This document shows, piece by piece, positions 31,201 through 46,200 of a stretch of DNA of 64,000 nucleotides. Source of the DNA: Hippasteria phrygiana (lineage: Eukaryota > Echinodermata > Asteroidea > Valvatida > Goniasteridae); the NCBI GenBank assembly GCA_037893225.1, contig JAZGUH010000708.1, positions 310,001 through 374,000 of the forward strand. The letters are read 5' to 3'. The translations under genes and the position numbers were made by a program. The notes beneath the pieces were generated by a model. That model was not told the DNA's origin and did no database searches. It saw only the letters and a list, made by a program, of their open reading frames with translations. How positions within the stretch are numbered: position 1 is the first letter of the stretch; each line of letters begins with the position of its first letter.

Positions 31201-34200
31201 AGGGTATTTAAGTTGATTTTGACCTCAAATTATGATTTAGATATCTCCAAAATTAGTTTTTGCAAAAAAAAAAAAAAAAAAACAGCAAGGGGTACCCCTT
31301 GTCATTTATGTTGATTTTGACCTAAAATTGTGATTTTTATATCTCCAAACTTACTTTTTGGTAACAGAAAAGAACATTTCCAAAATTAGTTTTTCCAACC
31401 CCCCCCCCAAAAAAAACAATAAAAAAAACAACAAAAACAGCAAGGGGTACCCCTTGCCATTTAAATTAATTTTGACCTCAAATTATGATTTTGATATACC
31501 TTTAAAATAAGTTTTTCGAAACAGAAAAATCCTTGTCATTTATGTTGATTTTGACCTCAATTGATGATTTGTATGTCTCCAAAATTAGTTTTTAATAAAT
31601 GCAAGGGGTAGCCCTTGTCATTTTGGTCATTCCAATCCCAACACAATTAACTTTTGGAAACAGGAAAAAACAGCAAGGGTATTTAAGTTGATTTTGACCT
31701 AAAATTGTGATTTTTATATCTCCAAACTTACTTTTTGGTAACAGAAAAGAACATTTCCAAAATTAGATTTTCCAACCCCCCCCCCCCCAAAAAAAAGTAA
31801 ACAACCAAAACAGCAAGGGGTACCCCTTGCCATGTATGTTGATTTTGACTTCAAATTATGATTTTTATATCTCCAAAATTCCTTTTTGAAAACGGAAATA
31901 GCAGCAAGGGTAACCCCTTGCCATTAATGTTGATTTTGAACGCAAACTATAATTTTGATACACCTCCAAAGTTAGTTTTTCGAAACTACAGAAAAAACCT
32001 TGTCATTTATGTTGATTTTTACCTTGATTTGTCATTTTTGTTAATTCCAATCCCAATATGATGAATTTCCAATTAAAGCTCCAAAATTGGTTTTTGGAAA
32101 CGGAAATAACAGCAAGGGGTTCCCCTTGCCATGTATGTTGATTTTGACCCCAAATTATGATTTTGATATCTCCAAAATTCGTTTTTGGAAACAGGAAAAA
32201 ACAGCAAGGGGTACCCCTTGTCATTTGTTAATTTTGACCTCAAATTATGATTTTGATATCTCCAAAATTCGTTTTTGGAAACAGGAAAAACAGCAAGGGG
32301 TACCCCTTGTCATTTGTTAATTTTGACCTCAAATTATGATTTTGATGTCTTCAAAACTGGTTTTTCCAAAAAGAAAAAACAGCAAGGGGTACCCCATGTC
32401 ATTTGTTAATTTTTACCTCAAATTATGATTTTGATATGTTTAAAATTTGTTTTTCAAAACAAAAAAAACAGCAAGGGGTATCCCTTGTCATTTATGTTAA
32501 TTTTGACCTCAAATTATGATTTTCATATCTCCAAAATTACTTTTTGAAAACGGAAATAACAGCAAGGGTAACCCTTTGTCATTTATGTTGATTTTGACCT
32601 CAATTGATGATTTTTATGTCTCCAAAATTCGTTTTAAAAAAATGCAAGGGGTAGCCCTTGCCATTTAAGTTGATTTTGAACTCAAATTATGATTTTGATG
32701 TCTCCAAAATTAGTTTTTCCAAAAAAATATAACAGCATTTGTTAATTTTGACCTTTATTATTATGATTTTAATAATATGTTTAAAATTAGTTTTTCGAAA
32801 CAAAACAAAACAGCAAGGGGTACTCCTTGCCATTTATGTTGATTTTGACCTCAGATTATGATTTTGATATTTCCAAAATTAGTTATTCCAACCCCCCCCC
32901 AAAAAAAATAAATAAAACAAAACAAAAACAGCAAGGGGTACCCCTTGCCATTTAAATTAATTTTGACCTCAAATTATGATTTTGATATACCTTCAAAATT
33001 AGTTTTTCGAAACAGAAAAATCCTTGTCATTTATGTTGATTTTGACTTCAAATTATGATTTTTATATCTCCAAAATTCCTTTTTGAAAACGGAAATAACA
33101 GCATTGCCATTAATGTTGATTTTGACCTCAAATTATAATTTTGATATCTCCAAAATTCGTTTTTGGAAACAGGAAAAAACAGCAAGGGGTACCCCTTGCC
33201 ATTTGATGATTTTTATGTCTCCAAAATTCGTTTTAAAAAAATGCAAGGGGTAGCCCTTGCCATTTAAGTTGATTTTGACCTCAAATTATGATTTTGATGT
33301 CTCCAAAATTAGTTTTTCCAAAAAAATATAACAGCATTTGTTAATTTTGACCTTTATTATTATGATTTTAATAATATGTTTAAAATTAGTTTTTCGAAAC
33401 AAAACAAAACAGCAAGGGGTACTCCTTGCCATTTATGTTCATTTTGACCTAAAAGTATGATTTTGATAATGTTTTAAATTAGTTTTTCAAAACTTAAAGC
33501 TCCAAAATTGGTTTTTGGAAACGGAAATAACAGCAAGGGGTTCCCCTTGCCATGTATGTTGATTTTGACCTCAAATTATGATTTTGATATTTCCAAAATT
33601 AGTTATTCCAACCCCCCCCAAAAAAATAAAAATAAAACAAAACAAAAACAGCAAGGGGTACCCCTTGCCATTTAAATTAATTTTGACCTCAAATTATGAT
33701 TTTGATATACCTTTAAAATTAGTTTTTCGAAACAGAAAAATCCTTGTCATTTATGTTGATTTTGACCTCAATTGATGATTTTTATGTCTCCAAAATTAGT
33801 TTTTAATAAATGCAAGGGGTAGCCCTTGTCATTTTGGTCATTCCAATCCCAACACAATTAACTTTTGGAAACAGGAAAAAACAGCAAGGGTATTTAAGTT
33901 GATTTTGACCTCAAATTATGATTTAGATATCTCCAAAATTAGTTTTTGCAAAAAAAAAAAAAAAAAAAACAGCAAGGGGTACCCCTTGTCATTTATGTTG
34001 ATTTTGACCTAAAATTGTGATTTTTATATCTCCAAACTTACTTTTTGGTAACAGAAAAGAACATTTCCAAAATTAGTTTTTCCAACCCCCCCCCCAAAAA
34101 AAACAATAAAAAAAACAACAAAAACAGCAAGGGGTACCCCTTGCCATTTAAATTAATTTTGACCTCAAATTATGATTTTGATATACCTTTAAAATAAGTT

Positions 34201-37200
34201 TTTCGAAACAGAAAAATCCTTGTCATTTATGTTGATTTTGACCTCAATTGATGATTTGTATGTCTCCAAAATTAGTTTTTAATAAATGCAAGGGGTAGCC
34301 CTTGTCATTTTGGTCATTCCAATCCCAACACAATTAACTTTTGGAAACAGGAAAAAACAGCAAGGGTATTTAAGTTGATTTTGACCTAAAATTGTGATTT
34401 TTATATCTCCAAACTTACTTTTTGGTAACAGAAAAGAACATTTCCAAAATTAGATTTTCCAACCCCCCCCCCCCCCCCCCAAAAAAAGTAAACAACCAAA
34501 ACAGCAAGGGGTACCCCTTGCCATGTATGTTGATTTTGACTTCAAATTATGATTTTTATATCTCCAAAATTCCTTTTTGAAAACGGAAATAGCAGCAAGG
34601 GTAACCCTTTGCCATTAATGTTGATTTTGAACGCAAACTATAATTTTGATACACCTCCAAAGTTAGTTTTTCGAAACTACAGAAAAAACCTTGTCATTTA
34701 TGTTGATTTTTACCTTGATTTGTCATTTTTGTTAATTCCAATCCCAATATGATGAATTTCCAATTAAAGCTCCAAAATTGGTTTTTGGAAACGGAAATAA
34801 CAGCAAGGGGTTCCCCTTGCCATGTATGTTGATTTTGACCTCAAATTATGATTTTGATATCTCCAAAATTCGTTTTTGGAAACAGGAAAAAACAGCAAGG
34901 GGTACCCCTTGTCATTTGTTAATTTTGACCTCAAATTATGATTTTGATATCTCCAAAATTCGTTTTTGGAAACAGGAAAAACAGCAAGGGGTACCCCTTG
35001 TCATTTGTTAATTTTGACCTCAAATTATGATTTTGATGTCTTCAAAACTGGTTTTTCCAAAAAGAAAAAACAGCAAGGGGTACCCCATGTCATTTGTTAA
35101 TTTTTACCTCAAATTATGATTTTGATATGTTTAAAATTTGTTTTTCAAAACAAAAAAAACAGCAAGGGGTATCCCTTGTCATTTATGTTAATTTTGACCT
35201 CAAATTATGATTTTCATATCTCCAAAATTACTTTTTGAAAACGGAAATAACAGCAAGGGTAACCCTTTGTCATTTATGTTGATTTTGACCTCAATTGATG
35301 ATTTTTATGTCTCCAAAATTCGTTTTAAAAAAATGCAAGGGGTAGCCCTTGCCATTTAAGTTGATTTTGAACTCAAATTATGATTTTGATGTCTCCAAAA
35401 TTAGTTTTTCCAAAAAAATATAACAGCATTTGTTAATTTTGACCTTTATTATTATGATTTTAATAATATGTTTAAAATTAGTTTTTCGAAACAAAACAAA
35501 ACAGCAAGGGGTACTCCTTGCCATTTATGTTCATTTTGACCTAAAAGTATGATTTTGATAATGTTTTAAATTAGTTTTTCAAAACCAAAAAAACAGCAAG
35601 GGGTACCCCTTGTCATTCATGTTGATTTTGACCTCAAATTATGATTTTCATATCTCCAAAATTACTTTTTGAAAACGGGAATTCCAGCAAGGGTAACCCT
35701 TTGTCATTTATGTTGATTTTGACCTCATTTGATGATTTTGATGTCTCCAAAATTAGTTTTAGAAAAATGCAAGGGGAACCCCTTGTCATTTATGTTGATT
35801 TTGACCTCAAATTATGATTTTGATATTTCCAAAATTAGTTATTCGAACCCCCCCAAAAAAAAAAAAATTAAACAAAACAAAAACAGCAAGGGGTACCCCT
35901 TGCCATTTAAATTAATTTCGACCTCAAATTATGATTTTGATATACCTTCAAAATTAGTTTTTCGAAACAGAAAAATCCTTGTCATTTATGTTGATTTTGA
36001 CCTCAATTGATGATTTTTATGTCTCCAAAATTAGTTTTTAATAAATGCAAGGGGTAGCCCTTGTCATTTTGGTCATTCCAATCCCAACACAATTAACTTT
36101 TGGAAACAGGAAAAAACAGCAAGGGTATTTAAGTTGATTTTGACCTCAAATTATGATTTAGATATCTCCAAAATTAGTTTTTGCAAAAAAAACCCAAAAA
36201 AAACAGCAAGGGGTACCCCTTGTCATTTATGTTGATTTTGACCTAAAATTGTGATTTTTATATCTCCAAACTTACTTTTTGGTAACAGAAAAGAACATTT
36301 CCAAAATTTGTTTTTCCAACCCCCCCCCCCCCCAAAAAAAAAAAAAAAAAAAAAAAAACCAAAACAGCAAGGGGTACCCCTTGCCATGTATGTTGATTTT
36401 GACTTCAAATTATGATTTTCATATCTCCAAAATTCCTTTTTGAAAACGGAAATAGCAGCAAGGGTAACCCCTTGCCATTTATGTTGATTTTGAACGCAAA
36501 CTATAATTTTGATACACCTCCAAAGTTAGTTTTTCGAAACTACAGAAAAAACCTTGTCATTTATGTTGATTTTTACCTTGATTTGTCATTTTTGTTAATT
36601 CCAATCCCAATATGATGAATTTCCAATTAAAGCTCCAAAATTGGTTTTTGGAAACGGAAATAACAGCAAGGGGTTCCCCTTGCCATGTATGTTGATTTTG
36701 ACCTCAAATTATGATTTGGATATCTCCAAATTTCGTTTTTGGAAACAGGAAAAAACAGCAAGGGGTACCCCTTGTCATTTGTTAATTTTGACCTCAAATT
36801 ATGATTTTGATATTATCTCCAAAATTTGTTTTTGGAAACAGAAATAGCAGCAAGGGGTACCCCTTGCCATTTATGTAAATTTTGACCTCAAATTATGATT
36901 TTGATGTCTTCAAAACTGGTTTTTCCAAAAAGAAAAAAACAGCAAGGGGTATCCCTTGTCATTTATGTTAATTTTGACCTCAAATTATGATTTTCATATC
37001 TCAAAAATTACTTTTTGAAAACGGAAATAACAGCAAGGGTAACCCTTTGTCATTTATGTTGATTTTGACCTCAATTGATGATTTTTATGTCTCCAAAATT
37101 CGTTTTAAAAAAATGTAAGGGGTAGCCCTTGCCGTTTAAGTTGATTTTGACCTAAAATTATGATTTTGATGTCTCCAAAATTAGTTTTTCCAAAAAAATA

Positions 37201-40200
37201 TAACAGCATTTGTTAATTTTGACCTTTATTATTATGATTTTAATAATATGTTTAAAATTAGTTTTTCGAAACAAAACAAAACAAAACAGCAACGGGTACT
37301 CCTTGCCATTTATGTTCATTTTGACCTAAAAGTATGATTTTGATAATGTTTTAAATTAGTTTTTCAAAACTTAAAGCTCCAAAATTGGTTTTTGGAAACG
37401 GAAATAACAGCAAGGGGTTCCCCTTGCCATGTATGTTGATTTTGACCTCAAATTATGATTTTGATATTTCCAAAATTAGTTATTCCAACCCCCCCAAAAA
37501 AATAAAAATAAAACAAAACAAAAACAGCAAGGGGTACCCCTTGCCATTTAAATTAATTTTGACCTCAAATTATGATTTTGATATACCTTTAAAATTTGTT
37601 TTTCGAAACAGAAAAATCCTTGTCATTTATGTTGATTTTGACCTCAATTGATGATTTTTATGTCTCCAAAATTCGTTTTAAAAAAATGCAAGGGGTAGCC
37701 CTTGCCATTTAAGTTGATTTTGACCTCAAATTATGATTTTGATGTCTCCAAAATTAGTTTTTCCCAAAAAATATAACAGCATTTGTTAATTTTGACCTTT
37801 ATTATTATGATTTTAATGATATGTTTAAAATTAGTTTTTCGAAACAAAACAAAACAGCAAGGGGTACTCCTTGCCATTTATGTTCATTTTGACCTAAAAG
37901 TATGATTTTGATAATGTTTTAAATTAGTTTTTCAAAACCAAAAAAACAGCAATTTTGACTTTGTTGATTTTGACCTCAAATTATGATTTTCATATCTCCA
38001 AAATTACTTTTTGAAAACGGGAATTCCAGCAAGGGTAACCCTTTGTCATTTATGTTGATTTTGACCTCATTTGATGATTTTGATGTCTCCAAAATTAGTT
38101 TTTGCAAAATGCAAGGGGAACCCCTTGTCATTTATGTTGATTTTGACCTCAAATTATGATTTTGATATTTCCAAAATTAGTTATTCCAACCCCCCCAAAA
38201 AAAATAAATAAAACAAAACAAAAACAGCAAGGGGTACCCCTTGCCATTTAAATTAATTTTGACCTCAAATTATGATTTTGATATACCTTCAAAATTAGTT
38301 TTTCGAAACAGAAAAATCCTTGTCATTTATGTTGATTTTGACCTCAATTGATGATTTTTATGTCTCCAAAATTAGTTTTTAATAAATGCAAGGGGTAGCC
38401 CTTGTCATTTTGGTCATTCCAATCCCAACACAATTAACTTTTGGAAACAGGAAAAAACAGCAAGGGTATTTAAGTTGATTTTGACCTCAAATTATGATTT
38501 AGATATCTCCAAAATTAGTTTTTGCAAAAAAAAAAAAAAAAAAACAGCAAGGGGTACCCCTTGTCATTTATGTTGATTTTGACCTAAAATTGTGATTTTT
38601 ATATCTCCAAACTTACTTTTTGGTAACAGAAAAGAACATTTCCAAAATTAGTTTTTCCAACCCCCCCCCCCCCCCCCCAAACAAAAAATTAAAAAACAAC
38701 CAAAACAGCAAGGGGTACCTCTTGCCATGTATGTTGATTTTGACTTCAAATTATGATTTTCATATCTCCAAAATTCCTTTTTGAAAACGGAAATAGCAGC
38801 AAGGGTAACCCCTTGCCATTAATGTTGATTTTGAACGCAAACTATAATTTTGATACACCTCCAAAGTTAGTTTTTCGAAACTACAGAAAAAACCTTGTCA
38901 TTTATGTTGATTTTTACCTTGATTTGTCATTTTTGTTAATTCCAATCCCAATATGATGAATTTCCAATTAAAGCTCCAAAATTGGTTTTTGGAAACGGAA
39001 ATAACAGCAAGGGGTTCCCCTTGCCATGTATGTTGATTTTGACCTCAAATTATGATTTTGATATCTCCAAAATTCGTTTTTGGAAACAGGAAAAAACAGC
39101 AAGGGGTACCCCTTGTCATTTGTTAATTTTCACCTCAGATTATGATTTTGATATTATCTCCAAAATTTGTTTTTGGAAACAGAAATAGCAGCAAGGGGTA
39201 CCCCTTGCCATTTATGTAAATTTTGACCTCAAATTATGATTTTGATGTCTTCAAAACTGGTTTTTCCAAAAAGAAAAAACAGCAAGGGGTACCCCATGTC
39301 ATTTGTTAATTTTTACCTCAAATTATGATTTTGATATGTTTAAAATTTGTTTTTCAAAACAAAAAAAACAGCAAGGGGTATCCCTTGTCATTTATGTTAA
39401 TTTTGACCTCAAATTATGATTTTCATATCTCCAAAATTACTTTTTGAAAACGGAAATAACAGCAAGGGTAACCCTTTGTCATTTATGTTGATTTTGACCT
39501 CAATTGATGATTTTTATGTCTCCAAAATTCGTTTTAAAAAAATGCAAGGGGTAGCCCTTGCCATTTAAGTTGATTTTGACCTCAAATTATGATTTTGATG
39601 TCTCCAAAATTAGTTTTTCCAAAAAAATATAACAGCATTTGTTAATTTTGACCTTTATTATTATGATTTTAATAATACGTTTAAAATTAGTTTTTCGAAA
39701 CAAAACAAAACAGCAAGGGGTACTCCTTGCCATTTATGTTCATTTTGACCTAAAAGTATGATTTTGATAATGTTTTAAATTAGTTTTTCAAAACCAAAAA
39801 AACAGCAAGGGGTACCCCTTGTCATTCATGTTGATTTTGACCTCAAATTATGATTTTCATATCTCCAAAATTACTTTTTGAAAACGGGAATTCCAGCAAG
39901 GGTAACCCTTTGTCATTTATGTTGATTTTGACCTCATTTGATGATTTTGATGTCTCCAAAATTAGTTTTAGAAAAATGCAAGGGGAACCCCTTGTCATTT
40001 ATGTTGATTTTGACCTCAAATTATGATTTTTGATATTTCCAAAATTAGTTATTCCAACCCCCCCCCAAAAAAAATAAATAAAACAAAACAAAAACGGCAA
40101 GGGGTACCCCTTGCCATTTAAATTAATTTTGACCTCAAATTATGATTTTGATATACCTTCAAAATTAGTTTTTCGAAACAGAAAAATCCTTGTCATTTAT

Positions 40201-43200
40201 GTTGATTTTGACCTCAATTGATGATTTTTATGTCTCCAAAATTAGTTTTTAATAAATGCAAGGGGTAGCCCTTGTCATTTTGGTCATTCCAATCCCAACA
40301 CAATTAACTTTTGGAAACAGGAAAAAAACAGCAAGGGCATTTAAGTTGATTTTGACCTCAAATTATGATTTAGATATCTCCAAAATTAGTTTTTGCAAAA
40401 AAACCCCAAAAAACACAGCAAGGGGTACCCCTTGTCATTTATGTTGATTTTGACCTAAAATTGTGATTTTTATATCTCCAAACTTACTTTTTGGTAACAG
40501 AAAAGAACATTTCCAAAATTAGTTTTTCCAACCCCCCCCCCCCCAAAATAAATAAAAAAACAAAACAAAAACAGCAAGGGGTACCCCTTGCCATTTAAAT
40601 TAATTTTGACCTCAAATTATGATTTTGATATACCTTCAAAATTAGTTTTTCGAAACAGAAAAATCCTTGTCATTTATGTTGATTTTGACTTCAAATTATG
40701 ATTTTTATATCTCCAAAATTCCTTTTTGAAAACGGAAATAACAGCAAGGGGTTCCCCTTGCCATTAATGTTGATTTTGACCTCAAATTATGATTTTGATA
40801 TCTCCAAAATTCGTTTTTGGAAACAGGAAAAAACAGCAAGGGGTACCCCTTGCCATTTATGTAAATTTTGACCTCAAATTATGATTTTGATATGTTTAAA
40901 ATTTGTTTTTCAAAACAAAAAAAACAGCAAGGGGTATCCCTTGTCATTTATGTTAATTTTGACCTCAAATTATGATTTTCATATCTCCAAAATTACTTTT
41001 TAAAAACGGAAATAACAGCAAGGGTAACCCTTTGTCATTTATGTTGATTTTGACCTCAATTGATGATTTTTATGTCTCCAAAATTCGTTTTAAAAAAATG
41101 CAAGGGGTAGCCCTTGCCATTTAAGTTGATTTTGACCTCAAATTATGATTTTGATGTCTCCAAAATTAGCATTTGTTAATTTTGACCTTTATTATTATGA
41201 TTTTAATAATATGTTTAAAATTAGTTTTTCGAAACAAAACAAAACAGCAAGGGGTACTCCTTGCCATTTATGTTCATTTTGACCTAAAAGTATGATTTTG
41301 ATAATGTTTTAAATTAGTTTTTCAAAACTTAAAGCTCCAAAATTGGTTTTTGGAAACGGAAATAACAGCAAGGGGTTCCCCTTGCGATGTATGTTGATTT
41401 TGACCTCAAATTATGATTTTGATATTTCCAAAATTAGTTATTCCAACCCCCCCAAAAAAATAAAAATAAAACAAAACAAAAACAGCAAGGGGTACCCCTT
41501 GCCATTTAAATTAATTTCGACCTCAAATTATGATTTTGATATACCTTCAAAATTAGTTTTTCGAAACAGAAAAATCCTTGCCATGTATGTTGATTTTGAC
41601 CTCAAATTATGATTTTGATATCTCTAAAATTCGTTTTTGGAAACAGGAAAAAACAGCAAGGGGTACCCCTTGTCATTTGTTAATTTTGACCTCAAATTAT
41701 GATTTTGATATTATCTCCAAAATTTGTTTTTGGAAACAGAAATAGCAGCAAGGGGTACCCCTTGCCATTTATGTAAATTTTGACCTCAAATTATGATTTT
41801 GATGTCTTCAAAACTGGTTTTTCCAAAAAGAAAAAACAGCAAGGGGTACCCCATGTCATTTGTTAATTTTTACCTCAAATTATGATTTTGATATGTTTAA
41901 AATTTGTTTTTCAAAACAAAAAAAAACAGCAAGGGGTATCCCTTGTCATTTATGTTAATTTTGACCTCAAATTATGATTTTCATATCTCCAAAATTACTT
42001 TTTGAAAACGGAAATAACAGCAAGGGTAACCCTTTGTCATTTATGTTGATTTTGACCTCAATTGATGATTTTTATGTCTCCAAAATTCGTTTTAAAAAAA
42101 TGCAAGGCGTAGCCCTTGCCATTTAAGTTGATTTTGACCTCAAATTATGATTTTGATGTCTCCAAAATAAGTTTTTCCAAAAAAATGTAACAGCATTTGT
42201 TAATTTTGACCTTTATTATTATGATTTTAATAATATGTTTAAAATTAGTTTTTCGAAACAAAACAAAACAGCAAGGGGTACTCCTTGCCATTTATGTTCA
42301 TTTTGACCTAAAAGTATGATTTTGATAATGTTTTAAATTAGTTTTTCAAAACCAAAAAAACAGCAACCCCTTGTCATTCATGTTGATTTTGACCTCAAAT
42401 TATGATTTTCATATCTCCAAAATTACTTTTTGAAAACGGGAATTCCAGCAAGGGTAACCCTTTGTCATTTATGTTGATTTTGACCTCATTTGATGATTTT
42501 GATGTCTCCAAAATTAGTTTTAGAAAAATGCAAGGGGAACCCCTTGTCATTTATGTTGATTTTGACCTCAAATTATGATTTTGATATTTCCAAAATTAGT
42601 TATTCCTACCCCCCCCCCCCCCCCAAAAAATAAATAAAACAAAACAAAAACAGCAAGGGGTACCCCTTGCCATTTAAATTAATTTTGACCTCAAATTATG
42701 ATTTTGATATACCTTCAAAATTAGTTTTTCGAAACAAAAATCCTTGTCATTTATGTTGATTTTGACCTCAATTGATGATTTTTATGTCTCCAAAATTAGT
42801 TTTTAATAAATGCAAGGGGTAGCCCTTGTCATTTTGGTCATTCCAATCCCAACACAATTAACTTTTGGAAACAGGAAAAAACAGCAAGGGTATTTAAGTT
42901 GATTTTGACCTAAAATTGTGATTTTTATATCTCCAAACTTACTTTTTGGTAACAGAAAAGAACATTTCCAAAATTAGATTTTCCAACGCCCCCCCCCCCC
43001 CCCCCCCCAAAAAGAAAACAACGAAAACAGCAAGGGGTACCCCTTGCCATGTATGTTGATTTTGACTTCAAATTATGATTTTCATATCTCCAAAATTCCT
43101 TTTTGAAAACGGAAATAGCAGCAAGGGTAACCCCTTGCCATTAATGTTGATTTTGAACGCAAACTATAATTTTGATACACCTCCAAAGTTAGTTTTTCGA

Positions 43201-46200
43201 AACTACAGAAAAAACCTTGTCATTTATGTTGATTTTTACCTTGATTTGTCATTTTTGTTAATTCCAATCCCAATATGATGAATTTCCAATTAAAGCTCCA
43301 AAATTGGTTTTTGGAAACGGAAATAACAGCAAGGGGTTCCCCTTGCCATGTATGTTGATTTTGACCTCAAATTATGATTTTGATATCTCCAAAATTCGTT
43401 TTTGGAAACAGGAAAAAACAGCAAGGGGTACCCCTTGTCATGTGTTAATTTTGACCTCAAATTATGATTTTGATATTATCTCCAAAATTTGTTTTTGGAA
43501 ACAGAAATAGCAGCAAGGGGTACCCCTTGCCATTTATGTAAATTTTGACCTCAAATTATGATTTTGATGTCTTCAAAACTGGTTTTTCCAATAAGAAAAA
43601 CCACAAGGGGTACCCCATGTCATTTGTTAATTTTTACCTCAAATTATGATTTTGATATGTTTAAAATTTGTTTTTCAAAACAAAAAAAACAGCAAGGTGT
43701 ATCCCTTGTCATTTATGTTAATTTTGACCTCAAATTATGATTTTCATATCTCCAAAATTACTTTTTGAAAACGGAAATAACAGCAAGGGTAACCCTTTGT
43801 CATTTATGTTGATTTTGACCTCAATTGATGATTTTTATGTCTCCAAAATTCGTTTTAAAAAAATTCAAGGGGTAGCCCTTGCCATTTAAGTTGATTTTGA
43901 CCTCAAATTATGATTTTGATGTCTCCAAAATTAGTTTTTCCAAAAAAATGTAACAGCATTTGTTAATTTTGACCTTTATTATTATGATTTTAATAATATG
44001 TTTAAAATTAGTTTTTCGAAACAAAACAAAACAGCAAGGGGTACTCCTTGCCATTTATGTTCATTTTGACCTAAAAGTATGATTTTGATAATGTTTTAAA
44101 TTAGTTTTTCAAAACCAAAAAAACAGCAACCCCTTGTCATTCATGTTGATTTTGACCTCAAATTATGATTTTCATATCTCCAAAATTACTTTTTGAAAAC
44201 GGGAATTCCAGCAAGGGTAACCCTTTGTCATTTATGTTGATTTTGACCTCATTTGATGATTTTGATGTCTCCAAAATTAGTTTTAGAAAAATGCAAGGGG
44301 AACCCCTTGTCATTTATGTTGATTTTGACCTCAGATTATGATTTTGATATTTCCAAAATTAGTTATTCCAATCCCCCCCCAAAAAAATAAATAAAACAAA
44401 ACAAAAACAGCAAGGGGTACCCCTTGCCATTTAAATTAATTTTGACCTCAAATTATGATTTTGATATACCTTCAAAATTAGTTTTTCGAAACAGAAAAAT
44501 CCTTGTCATTTATGTTGATTTTGACTTCAAATTATGATTTTTATATCTCCAAAATTCCTTTTTGAAAACGGAAATAACAGCAAGGGGTTCCCCTTGCCAT
44601 TAATGTTGATTTTGACCTCAAATTATGATTTTGATATCTTCAAAATTCGTTTTTGGAAACAGGAAAAAACATTAAGGGGTACCCCTTGCCATTTATGTAA
44701 ATTTTGACGTCAAATTATGATTTTGATGTCTTCAAAACTGGTTTTTCCAAAAAGAAAAAACAGCAAGGGGTACCCCATGTCATTTGTTAATTTTTACCTC
44801 AAATTATGATTTTGATATGTTTAAAATTTGTTTTTCAAAACAAAAAAAAACAGCAAGGGGTATCCCTTGTCATTTATGTTAATTTTGACCTCAAATTATG
44901 ATTTCGATATCTCCAAAATTACTTTTTAAAAACGGAAATAACAGCAAGGGTAACCCTTTGTCATTTATGTTGATTTTGACCTCAATTGATGATTTTTATG
45001 TCTCCAAAATTCGTTTTAAAAAAATGCAAGGGGTAGCCCTTGCCATTTAAGTTGATTTTGACCTCAAATTATGATTTTGATGTCTCCAAAATTAATTTTT
45101 CCAAAAAAATATAACAGCATTTGTTAATTTTGACCTTTATTATTATGATTTTAATAATATGTTTAAAATTAGTTTTTCGAAACAAAACAAAACAGCAAGG
45201 GGTACTCCTTGCCATTTATGTTCATTTTGACCTAAAAGTATGATTTTGATAATGTTTTAAATTAGTTTTTCAAAACTTAAAGCTCCAAAATTGGTTTTTG
45301 GAAACGGAAATAACAGCAAGGGGTTCCCCTTGCCATGTATGTTGATTTTGACCTCAAATTATGATTTTGATATTTCCAAAATTAGTTATTCCAACCCCCC
45401 GAAAAAAATAAAAATAAAACAAAAAAAAAACAGCAAGGGGTACCCCTTGCCATTTAAATTAATTTTGACCTCAAATTATGATTTTGATATACCTTTAAAA
45501 TTAGTTTTTCGAAACAGAAAAATCCTTGTCATTTATGTTGATTTTGACCTCAATTGATGATTTTTATGTCTCCAAAATTAGTTTTTAATAAATGCAAGGG
45601 GTAGCCCTTGTCATTTTGGTCATTCCAATCCCAACACAATTTACTTTTGGAAACAGGAAAAAACAGCAAGGGTATTTAAGTTGATTTTGACCTCAAATTA
45701 TGATTTAGATATCTCCAAAATTAGTTTTTGCAAAAAAAAAAAAAAAAAAAACAGCATTTATGTTGATTTAAAAGAACATTTCCAAAATTAGTTTTTCCAA
45801 CCCCCCCCAAAAAAAAATAAATAAAAAAAACAAAAAAAACAGCAAGGGGTACCCCTTGCCATTTAAATTAATTTTGACCTCAAATTATGATTTTGATATA
45901 CCTTTAAAATTTGTTTTTCGAAACAGAAAAATCCTTGTCATTTATGTTGATTTTGACCTCAATTGATGATTTGTATGTCTCCAAAATTAGTTTTTAATAA
46001 ATGCAAGATGTAGCCCTTGTCATTTTGGTCATTCCAATCCCAACACAATTAACTTTTGGAAACAGGAAAAAACAGCAAGGGTATTTAAGTTGATTTTGAC
46101 CTAAAATTGTGATTTTTATATCTCCAAACTTACTTTTTGGTAACAGAAAAGAACATTTCCAAAATTAGATTTTCCAACGCCCCCCCCCCCCCCAAAAAGA

